Below, one piece after another: positions 1 to 6,200 of a stretch of 6,299 nucleotides of DNA. Every line of letters starts with the position of its first letter. The first letter of the stretch is position 1. Below the pieces are notes generated by a model. That model had not been told where the DNA came from. It worked only from the letters and a program-made list of their open reading frames with translations, and ran no database searches. The position numbers and the translations under genes are program-made. The stretch is from Candidatus Poseidonia sp. (GTDB lineage Archaea > Thermoplasmatota > Poseidoniia > Poseidoniales > Poseidoniaceae): the NCBI GenBank assembly GCA_013330155.1, contig DUIU01000050.1:1-6299 (forward strand), given 5' to 3'.

Positions 1-776
1 GATTCATTGGGCTCGTAACTGATGAGCACGACGTGGTGCAGGTTGAGGGAATCGTTGCCCGAGTCAATGCTGACGTTAAGCGCCCAGTCCCCTCCAACAA
101 TGTTGTACTGGTCGTGTGTCCATGAGGCTTCTTGCCCGTCCCCAATCTGTTCGGTGTGGAAGGCTTGTTCCTCCCCTTGTGGGTTGTCAAGATGCCATGT
201 GACGGTGACAGGTGTACCTGCGATGAGCTCTGATGGATTGGTAATGGTGGAATCGATAACGATGCGTTCAGGCCCGGGGCATGTGCAATCGGGAGCCGTT
301 GGTAGCACCATTGAATCAGGGTCGTCGGTGTTGGCTTGTGTCCAGTCGATCTCTTTGTCAATTCGTACCGTGAGGCTCATGGACGCCTCGTTATCGCTTT
401 CATCAACCGCTGACAGCACCACCGTAAACAAGCCGTGCGTCTGGTAGGTGTAGGTGAGCTCAGCCTGGTCGTTCGCGTTCACCGACACCGTGTTTGAACC
501 GTCATCATCGTCCCCGGGGTCAAGTGTGAACGTCTTCATGTTCCCCGCATTTGAGGTAACTCGGGCAAAATCAAACGACAATTCTACTCCGGTTTGGGAA
601 AGGGTTGCTCCGTTTTGGATACGCTCCGTGATGGTTCCCGCCGTCGTATCGTAGTGGATGTTCATGGAAATGGGGTTCTTTTCACTCCCCGAATCGGTTC
701 CACCAAGGCATCCAGCGAGCGACCCGCACACCAGGACAGCGAGCACGGTCAACGCCTTGGCGTGAATGGCTCGCAT
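1..776 (-). CDS. Secreted lipoprotein with PKD/Ig-like beta-sandwich domains (3' end off the window)
   Basis: The frame is open from an ATG at 776 down to base 1: 258 codons plus two bases with no stop, so the C-terminus lies outside the window. Residues 1-23 form a Sec lipoprotein signal: a short basic N-region (R2, K7), a hydrophobic core (LTVLAVLV, 9-16) and a lipobox L20-A-G-C23, followed by a GG linker. There is no twin-arginine pair, so Tat export is unlikely. Residues about 62-140 resemble a PKD/Ig fold, ending in a TYTYQTHGLFTVVLSAVDE stretch typical of the last strands, with an acidic DDDDG loop at 89-93. A Cys-Thr-Cys linker (C164, C166) leads to a second beta-rich region (about 168-258). 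The mature protein should be lipid-anchored on the outer face of the membrane. Possible roles are substrate binding or adhesion; no catalytic motif is visible and the exact family is not recognised. Upstream frames offer no better start. A weak GAGG element lies about 13-20 nt before the ATG. Confidence 0.85.
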   Translation of the reverse strand, partial: MRAIHAKALTVLAVLVCGSLAGCLGGTDSGSEKNPISMNIHYDTTAGTITERIQNGATLSQTGVELSFDFARVTSNAGNMKTFTLDPGDDDDGSNTVSVNANDQAELTYTYQTHGLFTVVLSAVDESDNEASMSLTVRIDKEIDWTQANTDDPDSMVLPTAPDCTCPGPERIVIDSTITNPSELIAGTPVTVTWHLDNPQGEEQAFHTEQIGDGQEASWTHDQYNIVGGDWALNVSIDSGNDSLNLHHVVLISYEPNE

Positions 777-839
777 GGACTGGGTAGGACCCTCTACCTC
801 ATCAAACCACCCATTTTCATGATGGGTTGCAGACGGTGG

Positions 840-847
840 TTTGAAAA
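840..847 (+). promoter_or_regulatory. Putative TATA box for the initiator tRNA
   Basis: TTTGAAAA is centred about 27 bp upstream of the tRNA 5' end at 871, the usual spacing for an archaeal TATA box driving a transcript that starts at or very near the mature tRNA end. The match to the consensus is imperfect and the call rests mainly on position. The same 94-bp gap (777-870) must also hold the promoter of the divergent lipoprotein gene, for which I see no convincing TATA element. Confidence 0.35.
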
Positions 848-870
848 CGGTGAACCGTGGCGCAAGGGCT

Positions 871-948
871 AGCGAGGTGGGGTAGTCTGGATATCCCGTC
901 GGGCTCATAACCCGGAGATCGATGGTTCAAATCCATCCCTCGCTACCA
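871..948 (+). tRNA. Initiator tRNA-Met (anticodon CAT)
   Basis: A full cloverleaf can be drawn by eye. The acceptor stem is AGCGAGG (871-877) with CCTCGCT (938-944), seven pairs, then discriminator A945 and an encoded CCA (946-948). The D arm runs 880-897 with three G:C pairs and GG at 889-890. The anticodon stem is 899-903 with 911-915, loop CTCATAA and anticodon CAT at 906-908. The variable loop is five bases (916-920). The T arm is GATGG (921-925), loop TTCAAAT, CCATC (933-937). Two features identify the initiator rather than elongator Met or the CAT-anticodon Ile tRNA: three consecutive G:C pairs next to the anticodon loop (901-903 with 911-913), which favour the ribosomal P site, and the A1:U72 end pair usual in archaeal initiators. 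No intron is present. The gene's CCA end touches the stop codon of the convergent neighbour. Confidence 0.96.
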
Positions 949-1755
949 TCATCCGTATTGGTAGTAGTCATGCTTTGGCTGCAAACTGTCGAGCGCCGAT
1001 TGCAACCGTGCATTGGCTGCTTGTTCCCCAGCGATGATCGCCGAACGTTGCCCTTCTAACCGTGATTGTTCGGCTTGACAGCGACCGCTATGGCTCGGCG
1101 TAGCCATCGCTGCGGCGTTCAACGTCGCCATGACGGTGTCCAATAAGACGGCAGGGGAACCCTGAGGCTCCAGTTGGAATTGCCCGTTGGCTTGAATGAC
1201 GTCTCCAGCGGCGAGAATGGCGTTGAGGAAGCGTTCAACGTGGGCTTTGTTGGGCACCGTGTCCACGGCGGTTTGGGCTGCAGCGAGGTGGCCGGGTGAC
1301 AATTTTTCGCACTTGGCAAAGGATTTGGAAGCCGCTCGCTGTTTTCCAGCAGCCGCATACAAACGCCCAGCCCTCAGATGGTCTTCATGCTCGGGTTGCA
1401 TGGCACTCAGCATTTGAGGAGCGTGTTTTTGGAGAATTTTGACCAAGGCCTTTCGCTCGCTGTGCATGCGCTTGATGCTGGCCATGCTTTGCCCGGCTTT
1501 GTTTCGAAGGAGGTAAACATCGCACATCAATCGCAGGCCTTTGAGGAGGAAGATTTGCTGTTGCGGCTCACGCTTTTTCTTCGCCAACATCATGTCGCAG
1601 AATTGCGTGGCCATGACCTCTGAAAGTTCCAATCGTCCTTCGGCCATGTAGCGTTCAATCTGCTGCAAGGTTTGCGAGGGGTCCTGCATCCCGAACATGG
1701 TACCAATCCTCCTGAGCACCATCGAGGCTATCATGCCTTTGATGTCCAGATTCAA
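949..1755 (-). CDS. Uncharacterised alpha-helical protein with a TPR-like motif
   Basis: This is a 268-residue protein if it starts at the TTG at 1755. I prefer that start because a near-perfect SD (GGAGGAGGT, 1769-1761) ends five bases before it. The longest frame would begin at a GTG at 1791 and read straight through the SD; the first downstream ATG (1734) is too far from it. I do not recognise the family. The chain is almost entirely helical, with no signal peptide and no clear membrane segment, so it is probably cytoplasmic. Residues about 123-154 fit the TPR pattern well (AGRLYAAAGKQRAASKSF, then LSP), and the N-terminal half (about 27-105) looks like further helical hairpins, suggesting a small alpha-solenoid that binds proteins. 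Residues about 226-258 look like a coiled-coil or single long helix, and the tail ends in a tyrosine-rich YYQYG. No catalytic motif is visible. It is divergent from the Fap7-like gene and convergent with the tRNA. Confidence 0.8.
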   Translation of the reverse strand: MNLDIKGMIASMVLRRIGTMFGMQDPSQTLQQIERYMAEGRLELSEVMATQFCDMMLAKKKREPQQQIFLLKGLRLMCDVYLLRNKAGQSMASIKRMHSERKALVKILQKHAPQMLSAMQPEHEDHLRAGRLYAAAGKQRAASKSFAKCEKLSPGHLAAAQTAVDTVPNKAHVERFLNAILAAGDVIQANGQFQLEPQGSPAVLLDTVMATLNAAAMATPSHSGRCQAEQSRLEGQRSAIIAGEQAANARLQSALDSLQPKHDYYQYG

Positions 1756-1760
1756 GATAG

Positions 1761-1769
1761 ACCTCCTCC
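1761..1769 (-). promoter_or_regulatory. Strong Shine-Dalgarno site that sets a TTG start
   Basis: On the minus strand this reads GGAGGAGGT, a long complement to the archaeal 16S 3' end (CACCUCC). Five bases separate it from the TTG at 1755-1753. The longer reading frame from GTG 1791 would encode the site as Arg-Arg-Arg, which argues that it is leader sequence rather than coding sequence. Confidence 0.7.
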
Positions 1770-1770
1770 G

Positions 1771-1778
1771 TTTATTGA
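1771..1778 (+). promoter_or_regulatory. Putative TATA box for a leaderless Fap7-like gene transcript
   Basis: TTTATTGA is centred about 26 bp upstream of the ATG at 1801, which places the expected transcription start at or within a base or two of the start codon. That matches a leaderless archaeal mRNA, and only a weak SD-like GGAAG (1792-1796) precedes this ATG. The element sits next to the minus-strand SD at 1761-1769, so the two divergent genes share a 45-bp spacer. Confidence 0.45.
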
Positions 1779-1800
1779 CCAGTGGTCCCACGGAAGCAAC

Positions 1801-2352
1801 ATGGAGAACCGATGTGTACTCGCTGTCTCGGGGACACCGGGGACGGGTAAAACCACAGCCTGTGAGGCTCTCACAGCCTTGGGTTGGGAGGTTCTCTCAC
1901 TGGCGGATTTAGCCTCTGAGCATGGTTGTTTGGAGGAGGTTGATTCCAACGACGGTGCAGCCCCCATCGACATTCATCGCCTCGCTGAGGCATGGGAGGC
2001 ACCGAAGAACGGACGGTATTTGGTGGACGGTCACCTCGCACATTTTCTCGAAGTGGACGGTGTTGTGCTCTTGCGTTGCCGCCCATCAATCTTGCAAGAA
2101 CGCCTCATTCAACGCCAGTACAGCGAAGCCAAAATCCGGGCCAACGTCGAGTGGGAGATGACCAGCGGTCACTGGGCTGAACTTTTGGAATTTGAAATCG
2201 ACGTGCCTGTGGCCGAATTCGACACCGCATCCATGACCACGGATGCGCTTGTCAAGGCCATTGATGAATGGGTCAACAACGGTCTTCCATCGGTCGACTT
2301 GAATCAACAGGCCTCCGAAGCCATCGATTGGCTCGGGGAATCGCTGAATTGA
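1801..2352 (+). CDS. fap7: Fap7/AK6-family adenylate kinase (broad-specificity NMP kinase)
   Basis: This is a 183-residue P-loop kinase, a normal length for archaeal AK6-like proteins. The Walker A motif is G11-TPGTGK-T18 right after a hydrophobic first strand (VLAVS). The family's DGHL signature is at 76-79 (VDGHLAHFL), and a compact LID with arginines (R101, R105, then YSEAKIRANVEWE, 107-119) follows the RCRP strand end. The FDTASMTTDAL segment (140-150) corresponds to the usual 'DTT' C-terminal element. From family knowledge, these enzymes phosphorylate AMP and, in yeast and archaea, Fap7 binds ribosomal protein uS11 and acts in late small-subunit maturation. In-frame sequence extends upstream to 1672, but ATG 1801 is the right start: it puts the P-loop at the usual distance from the N-terminus and matches the leaderless promoter. 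The last 20 residues or so extend slightly beyond the kinase core. It is followed after 48 nt by the phosphatidyltransferase gene, probably in one transcript. Confidence 0.92.
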   Translation: MENRCVLAVSGTPGTGKTTACEALTALGWEVLSLADLASEHGCLEEVDSNDGAAPIDIHRLAEAWEAPKNGRYLVDGHLAHFLEVDGVVLLRCRPSILQERLIQRQYSEAKIRANVEWEMTSGHWAELLEFEIDVPVAEFDTASMTTDALVKAIDEWVNNGLPSVDLNQQASEAIDWLGESLN

Positions 2353-2357
2353 GCGGC

Positions 2358-2393
2358 CCACCTCCACAAACCATAACACCCGCTCGGAGGTGG
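2358..2393 (+). promoter_or_regulatory. Inverted repeat that can pair with the SD of the phosphatidyltransferase gene
   Basis: CCACCTCC (2358-2365) is the exact reverse complement of GGAGGTGG (2386-2393), with a 20-base loop. The right arm is the SD of the gene at 2401, so the folded RNA would hide the ribosome binding site. The left arm starts five bases past the Fap7-like gene's stop codon, inside the reach of a ribosome terminating there. Such a ribosome could open the stem and couple the two translations. The pairing is visible in the sequence; the regulatory role is inferred. Confidence 0.5.
2386..2391 (+). promoter_or_regulatory. Shine-Dalgarno site of the CDP-alcohol phosphatidyltransferase gene
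   Basis: GGAGGT lies nine bases before the ATG at 2401 and extends to GGAGGTGG at 2393, leaving seven bases. It supports that ATG as the start and an mRNA with a leader, as expected for the second gene of an operon. Confidence 0.75.
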
Positions 2394-2400
2394 TTGAGGC

Positions 2401-3111
2401 ATGGCCCTTGAGAAAATGCGACGAAGGTGGGAAGCTTGGCTCCAACCGGTGCTGAAAGCCTTCTCCAAATTCTCGCCCGCCACCGTGACTTGGATGGCTC
2501 TGCCGTTTGGTGTCGCTGGCGGTCTTCTGGCAACGTATGCTCCGGATGAGTCCGCAGGTGGGTGGTGGCTTTTGGCCGGCGCACTGAGCATTGGTTTGGC
2601 GATGATCTTTGACGGCCTTGACGGGTCTTTGGCCCGTGCCAAGGGGGAGGTCACCCGGTGGGGCGACTACCTTGACCATACCATCGACCGCGTGTTGGAT
2701 GGTGTTTGGGTGGTCTGCATCAGCGCATCGGTGTTTGTTGGAGACATGACCCTTGGTTTTGCAGCCGCCTTCCTGACCTTGATGGGTTCCTACATGGGCA
2801 CACAAGCGCAAGCGGTAGCAGGCTCCAGAAATTACCGAGGATTTTCCCGTGCCGACCGGACGGTGTTGACCCTCCTCTCATTGGTTGCGATGGGGATCAT
2901 GCTTCTGGCCGGATGGTCCATTGACGCCACCTATCCTGGCTGGTTTGACCACATACCGGTCAATCCTCTCAGCCTTATTGTGTTCATTTCGGCCCTCGGA
3001 GGCATTTGGACGTTCAGCGTTCGTTTCCTGCAGGCAAAAGGCGAGATTCAACGGCTCGATGCCGAGGACCCACTCCCTCAGCCAGAACCAAAAAATCCCG
3101 ACCGCTCGTGA
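2401..3111 (+). CDS. CDP-alcohol phosphatidyltransferase family membrane enzyme
   Basis: This is a 236-residue integral membrane protein. It carries the complete family signature D-x2-D-G-x2-A-R-x8-G-x3-D-x3-D: D71, D74, G75, A78, R79, G88, D92, D96. These aspartates bind the metal ions and the CDP-alcohol. The enzymes swap CMP from a CDP-activated lipid for an alcohol or phosphate alcohol; in archaea the lipid donor is CDP-archaeol and the products are archaetidyl phospholipid precursors (inositol-, glycerol- or serine-type). Hydrophobic segments lie at about 30-47, 53-70, 98-113, 115-132, 153-172 and 188-205, matching the usual six-helix fold. A basic GSRNYRGFSRADR region (141-153) follows helix 4, where the family's phosphate-binding arginines often lie. 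The last 25 residues are polar and proline-rich. The acceptor cannot be read from sequence alone, so no gene symbol is given. It is probably co-transcribed with the Fap7-like kinase. Confidence 0.9.
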   Translation: MALEKMRRRWEAWLQPVLKAFSKFSPATVTWMALPFGVAGGLLATYAPDESAGGWWLLAGALSIGLAMIFDGLDGSLARAKGEVTRWGDYLDHTIDRVLDGVWVVCISASVFVGDMTLGFAAAFLTLMGSYMGTQAQAVAGSRNYRGFSRADRTVLTLLSLVAMGIMLLAGWSIDATYPGWFDHIPVNPLSLIVFISALGGIWTFSVRFLQAKGEIQRLDAEDPLPQPEPKNPDRS

Positions 3112-3121
3112 GATGGCTGGC

Positions 3122-3137
3122 GAACCCATTTCGGTTC
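3122..3137 (+). terminator. Weak hairpin after the phosphatidyltransferase gene, possible terminator
   Basis: GAACC (3122-3126) pairs with GGTTC (3133-3137) over a six-base loop, ten bases after the stop codon, with a short TTTT at 3150-3153 further on. Archaeal termination depends mainly on T-runs and this one is short, so the call is tentative. The rest of the 93-bp gap (3112-3204) must contain the promoter of the next gene. The AT-rich stretch at 3171-3180 is at the right distance for a leaderless start at 3205 but is a poor TATA match. Confidence 0.25.
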
Positions 3138-3204
3138 ATTGATAGCCTGTTTTGGCCCTCTTGAAGCGACATAGTCATAACGGACGAAGGCCACATATAG
3201 ACTG

Positions 3205-6200
3205 ATGGGTAGCCCAAAGGCTGAACAAAACGGTGGTCTGCGCGCCGTTATTCTTACCGCAGTCATGCTTCTTGCCTTGGCTCCATTGAGCCCTGCGTCC
3301 GCTAACAGCGAAGGCGACCTGGCGAATTTGCAAGCGCAGAACATTTCTGCCGTGTTTGACAACGCCTCGGAGACGACCCTCTTGACGTGGGAAAACATTG
3401 CCACCGGCGGTTCTGAGCTGAACGGTTTGTTCAGTGCGACCTACATGCTCTATCGGCACACGGCTCCCATCAGCGCCACCAACCTTGCTTCCATTGACCA
3501 CTTTGCAGAAGTGGATGCATGCGATACAGGTGAAGCTGGCGGCAACCCGTTCAACTGTCAGGGCGGCACGCACCCCGGCCACACGGTCACCTTCCCCGTC
3601 GAGCCAGGCACCAATGGTTCGTATTACTACGCCATCACGACGATGTTGTCCAACGGCACCGAGGCGGCTGAATTGCTCTTCAACGGGTCGCAAATCTACG
3701 AGCCCGTTCTCGAAATCACTCGCAGCGTCTTCACACCGTTCATCATCTCTGTTGAGTTTGATGCCGCAGAAAGCCAAACCAACCTCAACTGGTTGAACTA
3801 CAACACCATCAACAACATACTGCCAAGCACTGGCCCCGACGCCCTCCAAATTCGAGTTTGGCGAACCGATTACCAAATCACCCGAGAACTTGGCTCCTAC
3901 CTTCTCGCCGAGGAAACCCCCATCGCCGTGCTGAATGCAACCGACAACTCCTACGCCGTTGACGTCCCACCTAGCACGCAACGCAGCAGCTATTACTCCA
4001 TCACGTACCTCCTTCCGAATTACACGGAGTCAGGAGAGGATTACGAGGACATTCGTTTCGTTGGCCAGAACACGATGAGCGAACCCGTTGTGGAAGACAA
4101 CCGCCCGCCCGACCAACCCATTTTGCTTTCAGCCGAGTTCTTACCCAACGCCGACGGCACGGGCACGACGACCATCGCTTGGGGCGATGTCGCAGGTGAA
4201 ACGGGCGAAACCTACCGGGTTTACCGCTCGGACCAACCGTTCTCAACCATCCTGCGAAACGATGTTTCCTTGCTGGTTGATGGTATTCTCGAGGGCATCA
4301 ACTCCTACGAAGTCCAAGTGCCTCAGGGTTTCCTTGGCTTCTCGTACTATTGCGTCGTCACCGTTGACGCCACGGGCGTCATCAACACCGATACGACCGG
4401 TGATGCCTGTACCAACGGCATTGAAGAGAACGCGTTCTATGGCTGGGTGGCTGAACCAACGAACGTCCACGCCGAGTTCATTGGAGACCGAACGACCCGA
4501 GTCACCTGGAGCGACCAGCTTGGAGTTGAAGGAGAGATTTACCACATTTGGCACACGACCTACCGCGTATCCGGTGGTCAATTCGTTGAAAATCAAACCA
4601 TGATGTACCTCGGAACGGTTGGTGATGGCATCGGCTCCTTCGATGTTGAAGTTCCTAATGATGAATACCGAACCAACTCGTTCTACTTCGTAACCTCCGA
4701 GGCCCTCTACGGCAACGTCAACGGCACCTACCACTACACCGGCTTGGTCCAGAATTTCTTCCAAGTGCCCTTCGAAGACACACGGGCACCCAACCCACCG
4801 CGCATCAAGAACGCTTACTCGGTTGGATCAATGAACCTCGTTAGCCTCGAATGGTTCAACGAAGATGAAAACAACGAGTCCTATTCGATTTGGCGTCACT
4901 ACGGCGAGCCATTCGGTGAAGACGAGAACGATGTTTCCACCATCGAAAGCGACGGCTGGGAACCTGTGCTTGGCGATATTGATGCTACCTTCACCATCAG
5001 CGACACGCTCACCCGAGAGTTCACCATTCCTCCCAGCGTTGACCGAAACGTCTGGTATGCGGTCACCATCACCGATGAATTCGGAAATTTCAATGGTGAA
5101 ATCTTTGCCGGATTTGGTGGAAACGCCTTCAAGGTGGCCGAAGACACGTTGCTTCCCGAAGGCGAATTGACCGTCTTTGACGACGAGGGCCTTCTGTACG
5201 ACAGCACCACGTTGGTCGCTGGTCAATACACGCTGCGGGTTCAGGTCAACGAAGACCTTGGAACCACGCCAACGATTCGCATGACCACCTCGGATGGCGG
5301 TGTCTTGACCGGCGAGGATGAACCCCTCTCCTTGCTCAACGACAACCGGAACAACCCGAACTTGGGGCCGCTTTACACCTATGACTTCAGCATCTCTTCC
5401 AATTCGAACGCTGGAGACATGGCCATCTACGTCGTGATGGAAGATGAATCCAACAACGAAGTGAATCAAAGTTGGGAGCACCTTTCCATCGATGCTCAAT
5501 TGCCTTCGATTGCCATCTTCTCTCCAACACCTTCCAACGATGGCTCAAAGTACCTGTACGGGAACAAAATCAACGTCCTGGCCGGTGTTGAAGACGACGT
5601 GGTTGTAACGTCCTTCCAATACCGCTTCACGTACCACTTCGGCGGCACCACGGGGGTTTCCCTTTCCACACCATGGTCGGACTTGACCGGCATCACGTTC
5701 CTCGATGAAAACAACCGTTCATTGACCGCCGATATGGAAATCTCAGCTGGAAACTTTGAGACCGGAATTCACCGCTTGAGCGTTCGAGCAACGGATGCTG
5801 CAGGCAACGAAGTATCACAGAACGTTGAGTTCATTGTTGATTATTGCCGAAACCGACTGGACGGAACAACGGTGTGTTCTTACGAAGAAGCGCTCAAACC
5901 TCCTGTTGAACCCGAGGTTGTTACGCCATCCTTCAGCGACCCACCTTACGTAGTGGTGTGGGTGATTGCTGTGGTGAACCTGCTTGCCATCATCGTGTCA
6001 TTGATGATCATTCAAACCAGCATGTCAGGCCCCAAGAAGAAGAAGCGAGGGGACGATGACGAAGAAGATGAATCATGGATGGCTGAATTCATCGGCACCA
6101 GTCAAGACCTTGACATGGATGCCGTTACGGGTACTGGAAGTCCTGCTCCAACCGAGGAGAAAAAGGAAGAAGAAACCAAGACGGCGGTAGCCGATGACGA

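Noticed and set aside
22..872. Three plus-strand open frames (22-447, 454-654, 594-872)
   Set aside because: They are antisense to the lipoprotein gene, whose minus-strand frame has a lipobox and continuous beta-domain sequence. The last also runs into the divergent spacer and the first bases of the tRNA.
871..948. The tRNA as an integration site for a mobile element
   Set aside because: No integrase, no duplicated tRNA 3' fragment and no compositional break are visible in the flanks.
2086..2811. A 241-codon minus-strand frame spanning the Fap7-like and phosphatidyltransferase genes
   Set aside because: It overlaps two plus-strand genes whose signature motifs are complete, and its translation is rich in Gly, His and Arg with no recognisable fold.
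3193..3200. ACATATAG as the TATA box of the surface protein gene
   Set aside because: It ends only five bases before the ATG, so transcription would begin inside the gene. The next in-frame ATG (3265) would remove most of the signal peptide.
3175..3981. A 268-codon open frame on the minus strand, antisense to the surface protein
   Set aside because: It lies opposite a well-supported coding frame with a signal peptide and domain repeats. Its product shows no domain, and long antisense frames are expected with this codon usage. The same applies to the minus-strand frames at 4243-4764 and 4828-5499.
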